From Spongiibacteraceae bacterium (GTDB lineage Bacteria > Pseudomonadota > Gammaproteobacteria > Pseudomonadales > Spongiibacteraceae): 37,011 bases of DNA. The position numbers were made by a program, and so were the translations under genes. The stretch is taken from contig PAKT01000021.1 in the NCBI GenBank assembly GCA_002710725.1, positions 1-37,011 on the forward strand. The letters run 5' to 3'. The notes below the pieces were generated by a model, which made no database searches, was not told the origin of the DNA, and saw only the letters and a list, made by a program, of their open reading frames with translations. This document shows, one piece after another, positions 7,298 through 15,290 of the stretch; positions within the stretch are counted from its first letter, which is position 1, and each line of letters starts with the position of its first letter.

Positions 7298-9532
7298 TTA
7301 GAAGCGATAGCTGAGATCGACACCGTAGGTGCGCGGGTCTCCGAATACCGCAGAGGGAAAGAGGGCGTTGAAATGGGCGATGTAATATTCCTCGTCGGTG
7401 ATATTGCGTGCCCACAGCGCGACGTCGATACCACCGCCGAGGGCGCGGATATCGGCCATTGAAAAACGGGCGTTCCAAAGACCGTGGGCATCAACAATGT
7501 AACGACCATCCTTGATATTGCTGCCGGTGAACTTGTCGTCCTGCCAGCTGTAGTCGACCGACAACCGGGTATCGGCGAACTGAATCCCGGTAAAGCTGTA
7601 GTCCACACCCAGAGTTGCGCTATGGCCAGGTGCATTAACGAAACGGAACTCGGCGGTTACGTCATTGCCTTCCGCATCGCGCACCACTTCGTAGTCGGTA
7701 TCGAGGTAGCCGTAACTGAAGCTCAGGGTTGTGGCTTCGCCCAGCAGGGCGGTGAGGTCCATCTCAACCCCCTCGATAATCGCCTCGCCTGCGTTCAACA
7801 CATCGGTAACCGTAGGGTCGTTGGGATCGGTCTGCACGTTAACCTGAATATCGTCGTAGTCAGCTGCAAACACCGCCATATTCAGGCGCAAACGACGGTT
7901 GAGGTACTCGCCCTTCAAACCCAGTTCGGTGGACACCAGATGCTCGGCATCAAAACCGGCGTTAAAGCGTTCCACGGTACTGGCGCGCACGTTATAGCCA
8001 CCGGTTTTATAGCCATTCACCCACTTGGCGTAGATATTGGTGGTTTCCGAAAGGTCATAAGCGACCACAAAGGACGGACTGCTGTCGCGGAAATCGCGAT
8101 CACCCCGGCCTTCCGGATCGGCAAGCACAAGCTCGGTGGGCGTGGGGAAGGGCAGGCCGCCCGCAGGCTGGATATTGCTCAGCTGATTGACGTTTCTCAG
8201 GGTAGCCTCGCGGCTGTCGCGCGAACTGCGCCAACCCACAGTCAGGTGGAGGCGGCTTTCCAGCCACTCCGGGGTATAGGTTGCCTGACCGAAAATAGCG
8301 GAGGCCTTGTTGTTGATGGTGACATCGCGCTTGGCGTTGATGGTGGCGCGGGCATCGTTGATGCCATCGCCGGTAAGGTCGATATCAAATTCCGGCACCA
8401 CGGTCAGGTCAAAACTGTCGGCGCTTTCGGCAAAGCTGTACACGCCAACCACGTAATCCAGACGGTCATCGAGCGCGTTGCCCAGCAGCTGCAGTTCGTG
8501 GGTGGTCTGATCCTGCTCGATATCAAACTCGGTGATAAAGGTCGCGTGATCTCCGCGCTCACCGGCGTGGTAGTTCTGATGGGTAAAGTTGTCCAGTTCG
8601 CGGTAGGCGCCGATGTATTTCAGCTCCAGCGAATCGGTGAGCAACCACTTTGCGGTCAGGCTGTGACCAGAGGGGGTAACGTCATTGGCTTTCAGCCCGC
8701 GAACCGATTCCGAGCTGCGCTCGGGGCGATCAGCCTCTTCCGGGTGCAGCGGCACACGCTCGACAAACATCGGCGTGTCTTCAATCTTTGATGCGTCATA
8801 GGCGTAGCGCACCTCAATCGCATCGCTCACATCCCACAGCAAATCCAGCCGCCAGGCCTGGCGATCACGATCGCCAAAACGATCCACACCGCTGCCGGCA
8901 TTGTCGACAAAGCCGTCCTTCTGCATGGTCATGTAAGCCAGCTTGGCGGCCAATCGCTCGCCCAGGGGCAGATTCAGGCTGGTTTTGCTGCGAAAATAGT
9001 CAAAGTTGCCGGCGCTGAACTTCTGGCTGAATTCGATCGCTTCCGGAGTCGGGGCTTTGGTAATCACATTGATCGCGCCGCCGGTGGCGTTGCGGCCGTA
9101 AAGCGTGCCCTGGGGGCCGCGCAGAACCTCAATGCGTTCGATATCCGCCACCTCCTGAGCCAGACCCAGGTTGCGCGCCAGATAAACGCCGTCCATATAC
9201 ACCGCGACACTCGGATCCTGGGTGACCTGGTCGTCGTTATTGCCCACGCCGCGCATATACACCCGCGCCGTGGTCGCGCTGTTGGGGTGGGGAGTGAGCT
9301 GCAGATTGGGGACATTGGCGCGCAAATCGACCAGATTGGAAATGCCCTTTTTCTCCAATGCATCGGACGAAAAAGCGGCGATGGAAATTGGTGCGTCCTG
9401 CAGTGATTCGGCTTTGCGCTGCGCCGTGACTACCACTTCTTCCAAGGCGATGCTGTTGGCCATGACCGAGCCCGACACCAGGCAAGCACCGGCCAGCCCG
9501 ATGCCGGCGCGTTTCAACAGGGCAGGTTTCAT
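7298..9532 (-). CDS. TonB-dependent outer-membrane receptor (copy 2, upstream)
   Basis: This 744-residue receptor has a signal peptide ending near residue 25 (VMA-NS), a TonB box EEVVVTAQRK at 31-40, a plug containing MRGVGNNDDQ, DGVYLARN and VLRGPQGTLYGRNATGGAIN, and a barrel that ends in YGVDLSYRF. The Cys at 17 is not in a good lipobox, so it is an ordinary exported protein. GGGAGAAG precedes the ATG. It is closely similar to the downstream receptor, including the HPNSA plug motif and a YYIAHF motif near the C-terminus, so the pair probably arose by tandem duplication. It is transcribed divergently from the SDR gene. Confidence 0.93.
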   Translation of the reverse strand: MKPALLKRAGIGLAGACLVSGSVMANSIALEEVVVTAQRKAESLQDAPISIAAFSSDALEKKGISNLVDLRANVPNLQLTPHPNSATTARVYMRGVGNNDDQVTQDPSVAVYMDGVYLARNLGLAQEVADIERIEVLRGPQGTLYGRNATGGAINVITKAPTPEAIEFSQKFSAGNFDYFRSKTSLNLPLGERLAAKLAYMTMQKDGFVDNAGSGVDRFGDRDRQAWRLDLLWDVSDAIEVRYAYDASKIEDTPMFVERVPLHPEEADRPERSSESVRGLKANDVTPSGHSLTAKWLLTDSLELKYIGAYRELDNFTHQNYHAGERGDHATFITEFDIEQDQTTHELQLLGNALDDRLDYVVGVYSFAESADSFDLTVVPEFDIDLTGDGINDARATINAKRDVTINNKASAIFGQATYTPEWLESRLHLTVGWRSSRDSREATLRNVNQLSNIQPAGGLPFPTPTELVLADPEGRGDRDFRDSSPSFVVAYDLSETTNIYAKWVNGYKTGGYNVRASTVERFNAGFDAEHLVSTELGLKGEYLNRRLRLNMAVFAADYDDIQVNVQTDPNDPTVTDVLNAGEAIIEGVEMDLTALLGEATTLSFSYGYLDTDYEVVRDAEGNDVTAEFRFVNAPGHSATLGVDYSFTGIQFADTRLSVDYSWQDDKFTGSNIKDGRYIVDAHGLWNARFSMADIRALGGGIDVALWARNITDEEYYIAHFNALFPSAVFGDPRTYGVDLSYRF

Positions 9533-9665
9533 AAACTTCTCCCGAAAATATTGATCTACCAGTTGGTAGGCAAGCTACCGCCGAAGAAGCCGGGAGGTAA
9601 CTGGCATTCAGACTAGTCCAAATCAACTAATCGGCCTGTAATGGTATGCATTATGGGTAATCATT

Positions 9666-9674
9666 TGATATACA
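9666..9674 (-). promoter_or_regulatory. Half-site TGTATATC on the receptor side
   Basis: On the minus strand this reads TTGTATATC, wholly inside 9667-9675, matching each arm of the palindrome about 110 bases away on the SDR side. It overlaps the likely -35 of the receptor promoter. A shared regulator binding both places would link expression of the receptors and the dehydrogenase; this is inference from sequence identity. Confidence 0.4.
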
Positions 9675-9738
9675 AACAGTTATTCTTGTTTCTCCGTCCC
9701 GCGCACAAGCGCACCAGTGACCGGGGAGTCCGCCAGTC

Positions 9739-9766
9739 TTGACCTCGGATACGGTCAGTTTATAAC
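9739..9766 (+). promoter_or_regulatory. Sigma70-type promoter for the SDR gene
   Basis: TTGACC (9739-9744), a 16-base spacer and TATAAC (9761-9766) form a near-consensus promoter about 160 bases upstream of the SDR start. The -10 overlaps the first of two inverted repeats, so a bound repressor would occlude it. Confidence 0.6.
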
Positions 9767-9799
9767 CTACCTACAAGTAGGTTGTATATCGGATATACA
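9764..9799. promoter_or_regulatory. Twin inverted repeats, probable operator
   Basis: AACCTAC (9764-9770) and GTAGGTT (9777-9783) form a 7-bp inverted repeat with a 6-base spacer. It abuts a perfect 8-bp inverted repeat TGTATATC-G-GATATACA (9783-9799). Both fall over the -10 and the expected transcription start, the usual place for a repressor operator. No regulator gene lies directly beside it; the nearest is the LysR gene 3 kb away, which need not be the one. Confidence 0.55.
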
Positions 9800-9927
9800 G
9801 CGAAAATGGCGCTAAACTACCTGTATTATTAAACCTAGCGACGCCACCACCGTGCGAAGCTGCCGGAACAGAGGCGAAGGCCCGCGAACTCGATTGCACT
9901 CCATCCCCCGTCATCAGAGGATTCTCC

Positions 9928-10695
9928 ATGAGCGTTTCAACCAGCCCCACCACGCCCGCTATCGTTACCGGCGCCGCCTCCGGCATTGGCCAAGCCTGTG
10001 CCCAGGCGCTGGCAGAGGCGGGCCGCCCGGTGGCACTGTGGGATATCAGCGAGGGTGTTGTTGCCGTCGCAGAACAACTGCAAAAGACACATGGCGTTAA
10101 CTGTATTGGCATGGTTGTGGATGTGGCCGATGTCGAGGCCTTGCAGGCAGGCGTCGCACAAAGCCGCGCCGCACACGGGCCCATTGGCGCGCTGGTGCAC
10201 GCCGCCGGCGTCGCCGGTGTCGGCATGCTCGACCAGCTTGACCCGGCGCTGTGGGACAGCGTGCTCAATATCAATCTGCGGGCGGAAGTGTTTCTGGCCC
10301 AGGCTCTGCGAGGCGATATGAAAAGCCTGCCCGGCTCGGCGATTGTCGGTATCGCTTCGATCAACGCCACGCTGGGCAATGCCATGAACCCGAGCTACAG
10401 CGCCTCCAAGGGCGGCATGCTGGCCCTTAACCGGGCGCTGGCTGACGATCTGGGTCGCGACGGTATTCGCATCAACAGCGTTTCGCCCGGCCAGATTCTC
10501 ACGCCCATGATTCAGCAGGCGGTGGACAACGCACCCGGCCTGAAAGAAGAGTTCGAGCGCCGCATTCTGCTGGGCCGCATCGGCGACCCGATGGAGATCG
10601 GCAAGGCGGTGCGCTTTCTCCTGTCCGATGAAGCGAGCTACATCACCGCCACCGAACTGGTGGTCGACGGCGGCAATATTTCCTCTCAGCGTTAG
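9928..10695 (+). CDS. Short-chain dehydrogenase/reductase, probably NAD-dependent
   Basis: This 255-residue classical SDR would oxidise an alcohol or reduce a ketone using a nicotinamide cofactor in the cytosol. The Rossmann motif TGAASGIG lies at 14-21, HAAG at 91-94, the structural Asn at 115, and the catalytic residues Ser144, Tyr157 and Lys161 (YSASK) are all present. Asp39 at the end of the second strand favours NAD(H). The late ELVVDGG is typical of FabG-like members. AGAGGA lies six bases before the ATG. It is divergent from the receptor pair and followed 65 bases later by a SIMPL-domain gene. Substrate cannot be told from sequence. Confidence 0.92.
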   Translation: MSVSTSPTTPAIVTGAASGIGQACAQALAEAGRPVALWDISEGVVAVAEQLQKTHGVNCIGMVVDVADVEALQAGVAQSRAAHGPIGALVHAAGVAGVGMLDQLDPALWDSVLNINLRAEVFLAQALRGDMKSLPGSAIVGIASINATLGNAMNPSYSASKGGMLALNRALADDLGRDGIRINSVSPGQILTPMIQQAVDNAPGLKEEFERRILLGRIGDPMEIGKAVRFLLSDEASYITATELVVDGGNISSQR

Positions 10696-10760
10696 CGTTA
10701 TACCGCCCAAGCCTTTGGCATAATGGCGGCTTTGCACTGTTTAAAACTATCGAGGTTGCC

Positions 10761-11489
10761 ATGCGACAGTTTGTCCTGATCGTCACCGTTCTTCTGCTGG
10801 CTCTGGTGCTGTGGAGTCAGCTCAACGACTCGCCACTGGTGCCGCCCGAACCGCGGATTATCGCGGTGGAAGGTTACGGCGAGTTTGAAGTGCTGCCCGA
10901 CATTATTCGCCTGCATTTTAATGTGTCCAGCCTGCATGACAGCGACCCAGCCGTCGCCAAAACCGAGGTCGACCAGCACGCCAGCGCCGCCGTGCGCGCG
11001 CTGATGAAGCTTGGCGTCAAAGAAGAGGACATCACCTCGTCGGCGCTCAATGTCAGCATTCAGGAGGATTACAACCGCAACGACGGCAGCCGCACCCGTC
11101 GCCACCGGGTGCAGCGCAATGTTGAGGCCGTGCTGCGCGACACCAGCCTCTACAACAAGGCGCTGCAGGCACTGGTAGATAGCGGCGTCTCCGAAATCAG
11201 CCATATACAACCCGAGGTCTCCAACCTCGACGAGTTGAAACAGAAGGCACTGGCCGATGCCGCCCGCAAGGCGCGAGAGCAGGCGGATTTTCTGGCCGCC
11301 CAGTTTGATGCGGAAGTGGCGCGGGTTCACCAGATCGGGCGACAGGATATTCAGCGCCATTTCGGCATGCAGGAAATGATGGCCCGTGCGAGCAAAGATG
11401 GCGACGCTCCCGAGCCGCCCACCCACGATTTCAAACCCGCCAAAGTGAAGATCAGCTCAAATGTGTTTGTGGAGTTTGAGCTGGAGTGA
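10761..11489 (+). CDS. SIMPL-domain (DUF541) envelope protein
   Basis: This 242-residue protein begins with a single hydrophobic segment (about residues 3-19), probably an uncleaved anchor or signal peptide, then a SIMPL/DUF541 domain that starts with IAVEGYGEFEVLPD and includes the family pattern of a DI repeat and the ALNVSIQ strand. The family is periplasmic (E. coli YggE is the known member, linked to oxidative stress) and its biochemistry is poorly defined. GAGG precedes the ATG. It follows the SDR gene with no obvious terminator between them, so co-transcription is possible. Confidence 0.85.
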   Translation: MRQFVLIVTVLLLALVLWSQLNDSPLVPPEPRIIAVEGYGEFEVLPDIIRLHFNVSSLHDSDPAVAKTEVDQHASAAVRALMKLGVKEEDITSSALNVSIQEDYNRNDGSRTRRHRVQRNVEAVLRDTSLYNKALQALVDSGVSEISHIQPEVSNLDELKQKALADAARKAREQADFLAAQFDAEVARVHQIGRQDIQRHFGMQEMMARASKDGDAPEPPTHDFKPAKVKISSNVFVEFELE

Positions 11490-11491
11490 GC

Positions 11492-11520
11492 TTGCCAAAG
11501 GTATAAAAAAGGTATATTTA
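11492..11520 (+). promoter_or_regulatory. Likely promoter/operator of the decayed brnTA locus
   Basis: TTGCCA (11492-11497) is followed after 17 bases by TATTTA (11515-11520). The octamer AAGGTATA occurs twice (11498-11505 and 11509-11516), 11 bases apart, one helical turn, as expected for an autoregulatory antitoxin binding cooperatively. This is consistent with BrnA-type autorepression but not proven. Confidence 0.4.
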
Positions 11521-11526
11521 TAACTC

Positions 11527-11608
11527 ATGGATGAGTTTGAATTCGACCCAGGGAAGAGTCGAGCCAACCGCGACAAGCCCTGCTTTATATGAAAGCCAAA
11601 GACTTTGA
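11527..11608 (+). pseudogene. BrnT-family toxin remnant with an internal deletion
   Basis: The frame from the ATG at 11527 reads MDEFEFDPGKSRANRDK, matching the conserved N-terminus of BrnT ribonuclease toxins, then goes out of frame and stops after 21 residues. In the +1 frame the last bases read ALYESQRL then stop at 11608, which matches BrnT C-termini and overlaps the antitoxin start as intact loci do. Both ends of the toxin gene thus survive while roughly 70 central codons, including the catalytic region, are gone. The junction lies near 11577-11582. Intact family members are about 90 residues, so this cannot be an active toxin. Confidence 0.75.
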
Positions 11609-11813
11609 CAAGAAATTCGACAGCGGCGATAACGACATCACCGCCGAACTCGACATGACTACGGCGCGCCGACAGCAACGGCGCGTCAATGTGGACTTCC
11701 CCGTGTGGATGATTGAAGCACTCGATCACGAAGCCGCCCGCCTGGGCGTCACCCGCCAGTCCATCATCAAGGTGTGGTTGGCGGAGCGACTTGAGCAAGC
11801 CGCTGACCGCTAA
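11589..11813 (+). CDS. brnA: BrnA-family (ribbon-helix-helix) antitoxin, orphaned
   Basis: This 74-residue protein has a charged N-terminus that would bind the toxin and a C-terminal ribbon-helix-helix DNA-binding segment (about residues 32-70, RVNVDFPVWMIEALD then LGVTRQSIIKVWLAERLE), the pattern of BrnA/CopG antitoxins. It overlaps the toxin remnant by four bases (ATGA). The reading frame is intact although the toxin is destroyed, so it may persist as a DNA-binding repressor or as an anti-addiction antitoxin. The stop is five bases from the convergent sterol desaturase-family gene. Confidence 0.82.
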   Translation: MKAKDFDKKFDSGDNDITAELDMTTARRQQRRVNVDFPVWMIEALDHEAARLGVTRQSIIKVWLAERLEQAADR

Positions 11814-11818
11814 GGTTC

Positions 11819-12688
11819 TCAAGCCAACTTCTTCAAATCCGTCGCAAAAAACCGGTGCCAGATGCTGCGCTCTTCTTCCGGCGACTGCTTCCAGCCATAA
11901 ATGGCGGGCTTTTCCTTTTCTATCACCAACGAATCGAAGATCAACCAGTCGTAGATGGCCAGCAGATTGCACAGGTTGCTGCCGGAATTCTTGCCGCGGG
12001 CGTGGTGGTGGTGATGCTGGGTCGGGAAGGTCAGGATGTGGCACAGCCCGACCATGGTCTTGCGCACCCAGGCCCAGCGGTGGTTGAGAAAATAGAGGTC
12101 GTAATTCCAGTTCACATGGTTGTGGGCGGCCCACAGCCCCTTGAACACCGTGCCCACCAGAAATACTTCGGTCAGGCCTAAATAGACACAGAAAAACTGA
12201 AACCAGTAGTTGGGCATTATAAACCACCACAGCCAGTGTTCGACAAAAGTCTGGGTCACCGTGAGCTGGCCTTTGCCGTCGTTGCCGCCAGACAGGTGGT
12301 GGGGCCGATGGCCCATCTTGAACAGGGTCTGCAGGCGCTGCGCGTTCTTGCTTTTGGGTCGCCGAGCGTGGGCAAACCAGTGGCCGGCGCCGTGCAGCAA
12401 CTCTTCCAGCGCTATGTAGGCCAGCAAAACCCACCAGAAATTTGCCGCGGCAAACTCGCTCAATGCCCCCTGCCATTGAGGTACCAGCAAACCGCCAATA
12501 AAGGCCGTGGCCAGCACCAGCGCCGGGCGTTGCACCGCCACCATCGCCGCACCGGTCAACAGCGCCATATTCCAGTCTTCCCGGGTTTTGCGGCCGTCAC
12601 GGGTGCGGCCCGCCAACACCTCCCAGAGCATGGCAAACAGGATGAAAACAATCACCAGATGTTCGGGTTTGATGGTTATATCGGGCAT
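11819..12688 (-). CDS. Sterol desaturase/fatty acid hydroxylase-family membrane protein
   Basis: This 289-residue polytopic membrane protein has the histidine clusters of the di-iron sterol desaturase/fatty acid hydroxylase superfamily: H99-x3-H103-x3-H107, GHRPHH (126-131), H189-x-H191, and a run of five His at 225-229. Such enzymes hydroxylate or desaturate lipids, carotenoids or sterols using O2. Hydrophobic segments lie near residues 10-26, 45-70, 84-98 and 155-185. The ATG at 12688 has a strong GGAGGTG before it. It is divergent from a LysR gene, which probably controls it. The substrate is not evident. Confidence 0.85.
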   Translation of the reverse strand: MPDITIKPEHLVIVFILFAMLWEVLAGRTRDGRKTREDWNMALLTGAAMVAVQRPALVLATAFIGGLLVPQWQGALSEFAAANFWWVLLAYIALEELLHGAGHWFAHARRPKSKNAQRLQTLFKMGHRPHHLSGGNDGKGQLTVTQTFVEHWLWWFIMPNYWFQFFCVYLGLTEVFLVGTVFKGLWAAHNHVNWNYDLYFLNHRWAWVRKTMVGLCHILTFPTQHHHHHARGKNSGSNLCNLLAIYDWLIFDSLVIEKEKPAIYGWKQSPEEERSIWHRFFATDLKKLA

Positions 12689-12768
12689 GTCGCACCTCCA
12701 GTGGCAGTGTTGCCAGCCTAGCGCAGCCGTGATATTTGTAAATTGAATGTTTTATATGTTTATTATCC
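12689..12768. promoter_or_regulatory. Divergent promoter region for the hydroxylase and LysR genes
   Basis: In these 80 bases, TTGCCA (12710-12715), 17 bases and TATTTG (12733-12738) form a plausible rightward promoter. On the minus strand TTTACA, 16 bases and TAGGCT form a leftward one. The two overlap, as is usual when a LysR protein represses itself and activates its neighbour. I found no clear T-N11-A palindrome. Confidence 0.4.
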
Positions 12769-13674
12769 ATGAACCTGAACTTACGCTCCATCGACCTGAA
12801 TCTGCTGACTGTATTCGACAGCCTGATGGACACCGGCAAGCTGTCGGCGACCGCAGTCGCCCTCGGCATGAGTCAGCCCGCGGTCAGCGCCGCCCTGCAG
12901 CGACTGCGTCTTACCTTCGACGATGCGCTGTTTATTCGCCAGCGCAGCGGCATGCAGCCGACACCGCGCGCACGGCAGCTGCAAGGGGATATCCACGAGG
13001 CTCTGCAGCTGGTGCGCCGCGCCGTGACCGCCGCGCCGACCTTTGATCCCGCCAACGCCGACCGCCATTTCACCCTGATCGGCGAGGTCATGTTCGAAAG
13101 CATGGTGCTGGGTCAGCTCCTGAACCAGCTCGCCGACAGCGCCCCCGGCCTGCGCGTCGACTCCCTGCCGATTCAGCAGAACGAGCCCGTCAAAACCCTG
13201 GTGGATCTGACGGCCGATCTGCTGCTCGACTACGTCAACTACGATCACCCCCAGTTGCTACAGGCACCGGTCGGCACCGAAAAACTGGTAGTGCTGGCCG
13301 CAGCTGATCATCCACGCATCAAAACCGGTCTGACCATGAAAGACTACGTGGCAGAACCCCATGTCATTCTGTCCCGTCGCCACGGCAAGCAGACCTCGCT
13401 GGAATACGCCATCGGTCAGTCGAGTATGGAGCGGCAGATTCGGGCCAGCGTGCAGAGCTTTGCGTCCATGCCCATAGTGGTGGCGCAAACCCACTTTCTG
13501 GCCACCGTGCCCGAGCGCCTCGGCGCACTCTACGAGCAGGCCTATCCGGTGCGTTGCCACCCCTTCCCGCTGGCCATTGAGCCGATACCCCTGTATATGT
13601 ACTGGCCGCGCGTTCTCGACAGAGACCCGGGACATCGCTGGTTTCGTCAGCAGGTATCTGCGGTACTGGCCTGA
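12769..13674 (+). CDS. LysR-family transcriptional regulator
   Basis: This 301-residue regulator has an N-terminal winged helix-turn-helix (residues 8-66; LSATAVALGMSQPAVSAALQRLR) and a type 2 periplasmic-binding-protein-like effector domain from about 90 onward. The GMQPTPRA motif and the general pattern place it near the NodD/NahR/LeuO branch, whose members often control aromatic or lipid-related pathways. No Shine-Dalgarno is obvious before the ATG. It is divergently arranged with the sterol desaturase-family gene, its most likely target. Confidence 0.92.
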   Translation: MNLNLRSIDLNLLTVFDSLMDTGKLSATAVALGMSQPAVSAALQRLRLTFDDALFIRQRSGMQPTPRARQLQGDIHEALQLVRRAVTAAPTFDPANADRHFTLIGEVMFESMVLGQLLNQLADSAPGLRVDSLPIQQNEPVKTLVDLTADLLLDYVNYDHPQLLQAPVGTEKLVVLAAADHPRIKTGLTMKDYVAEPHVILSRRHGKQTSLEYAIGQSSMERQIRASVQSFASMPIVVAQTHFLATVPERLGALYEQAYPVRCHPFPLAIEPIPLYMYWPRVLDRDPGHRWFRQQVSAVLA

Positions 13675-13724
13675 TCCTTTATACTGCCCTTTTCGGTTTG
13701 AAGACTCTCGCTTAAGGAGCCCCC

Positions 13725-15290
13725 TTGGAACCCCTGGTGATACTGCTCGCCTTTTGTGCCGGCCTTGGCTTTCGGGCCCTCGGATATCCGCCCCTGCTGG
13801 GCTACCTGCTGGCCGGCTTTATCGCTCACGCCCTGGGTTTGGGGCAGGGCGAGGCGGTGGCCATCATCGCCGATCTGGGCATTACCCTGCTGTTGTTCAC
13901 CATCGGCCTGAAGTTGAACCTGCGCGAGCTGATTGCGCCCCAGGTGTGGGGCACCGCAAGCCTGCAAACCCTGCTGGTGGTACCGCTGACCTGGGGCATG
14001 CTCAGTGTGCTCGGTGCACTGTTGCCGGGGCTGGCCCTGTCCTCAGAAGCGGGCCTGACCCTGGCCTTTGCGCTGTCGTTTTCGAGCACGGTTTTTACCA
14101 CCAAAACGCTGGAGGACCGGGGCGAGGCACTTGCCCTGCACGCGGCCATCGCCATCGGCATTCTGGTGGTGCAGGACCTGTTAGCGGTCGGTTATCTGGC
14201 GGTAGCCTCCGGCAAATTTCCCACAGTTTACGCTCTCGGCCTGCTGGCGCTGCCGCTGCTGCGTCCGCTGCTGGGCCGCTTGCTGAGCTGGGTCGGACAC
14301 GGCGAATTGCTGGTGCTGTTTGGCTTTCTGGTCGCGCTAGGCGGTGCCGGCCTGTTTGAATCGGTAAACATGAAAGGCGATCTCGGCGCGCTGCTGATCG
14401 GGATGCTGCTCAACAGCCATGTCAAAAGCTCCGAACTCTATAAGAACCTATTGCAATTCAAAGACATATTTCTCATCGGCTTCTTTCTGCAAATTGGCTT
14501 TAATGGGCTTCCCGGCGGCGACATGCTGGTGGCGGCGCTGTTGCTGGGGGCGCTTGTTGTGATCCGGCCGATGGTTTATGTGGTGTTGCTGCTGTGGCTG
14601 CGACAACGGGCCCGGACGGCGATGCTGGTAGGTCTGTCGCTGGCAACCTACAGCGAGTTTGGCCTGATCGTCGCCCAGCTTGCTGCCCAAAGCGGCGCCA
14701 TAGAGACTCCCTGGGTAACCACCATCGCCCTGGCGCTGGCGCTTTCTTTTTTCATTGCGACACCGCTCAACAACCGGGCCCGGGAAATTTACGAGTATTT
14801 CGCGCCACTGTTGCAGGCCAATGAACGCGGCCCCGGCAGTACCGACACCGCCATTGCCAACCTGGGTGAGGGGGATATCGTCATCGTCGGCGCCGGCCGG
14901 GTTGGGGTAGGGGCCTACCGCTATCTGGTAGAGCGCTTTCCCGGCAATGTGGTCTGCATTGAGGAACGTGCCGACAAGGTCGCGGCCCTGCGGGCCGAGG
15001 GCATTAACTGTGTGCACGGCGACGGCAATGATCGGGATTTCTGGGAAAAGGCGAACCTGGCCGGGCGCAAGCTGATTCTGGTCAGCCTGACCAACCACAA
15101 GGAAAATATGTCGGTGGTTAAGTTTCTGAAAACACAGGATTTCAGCGGCGATCTGGCGGTCGTATCCCGCTACCCGGATGAGGAGCAGGAAATTCGCGAG
15201 GCGGGCTGTATCACCTTCAACCTCTACGCTGAGGCCGGCCACGGTTTTGCGGAACACGTTCTCACGCATACCGGGGCGCAGGCCGGCTAA
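13725..15290 (+). CDS. KefB/KefC-type monovalent cation:proton antiporter with RCK domain
   Basis: This 521-residue CPA2-family transporter has about 12 hydrophobic segments over residues 1-360, with the STVFTTK motif (121-127) and the Gln150-Asp151 pair in the transport helix typical of KefB/C. A cytosolic RCK/TrkA-N nucleotide-binding domain follows (about 382-510) with the Rossmann motif GAGRVG at 389-394. It probably exports K+ or Na+ in exchange for H+. The start is TTG; AAGGAG at 13714-13719 lies five bases before it and no nearby ATG has comparable support. It is 50 bases after the LysR gene. Confidence 0.9.
   Translation: MEPLVILLAFCAGLGFRALGYPPLLGYLLAGFIAHALGLGQGEAVAIIADLGITLLLFTIGLKLNLRELIAPQVWGTASLQTLLVVPLTWGMLSVLGALLPGLALSSEAGLTLAFALSFSSTVFTTKTLEDRGEALALHAAIAIGILVVQDLLAVGYLAVASGKFPTVYALGLLALPLLRPLLGRLLSWVGHGELLVLFGFLVALGGAGLFESVNMKGDLGALLIGMLLNSHVKSSELYKNLLQFKDIFLIGFFLQIGFNGLPGGDMLVAALLLGALVVIRPMVYVVLLLWLRQRARTAMLVGLSLATYSEFGLIVAQLAAQSGAIETPWVTTIALALALSFFIATPLNNRAREIYEYFAPLLQANERGPGSTDTAIANLGEGDIVIVGAGRVGVGAYRYLVERFPGNVVCIEERADKVAALRAEGINCVHGDGNDRDFWEKANLAGRKLILVSLTNHKENMSVVKFLKTQDFSGDLAVVSRYPDEEQEIREAGCITFNLYAEAGHGFAEHVLTHTGAQAG

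Larger units (their letters stand above)
9533..9927. promoter_or_regulatory. Divergent control region between receptor pair and SDR gene
   Basis: This 395-base gap holds promoters for both directions. On the SDR side there is a good sigma70 promoter followed by two inverted repeats. On the receptor side the minus strand reads TTGTAT then, 16 bases on, TAATGC, a weak promoter candidate that overlaps the TGTATATC half-site. The receptor leader carries GGTAG-CTACC-GGTAG segments (9579-9556, minus strand) able to form two mutually exclusive hairpins about 25 bases before the start codon. No gene is visible inside the gap. Confidence 0.65.

Noticed and set aside
7230-7478. N-terminal extension of the downstream receptor in the ORF track
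   Set aside because: It overlaps the upstream receptor's coding end and the intercistronic terminator; the ATG at 7229 has a Shine-Dalgarno and a proper signal peptide.
9645-9680. Fur-box-like sequence upstream of the receptor
   Set aside because: Only a TAATCATT core resembles the Fur consensus; too few matches to claim iron control.
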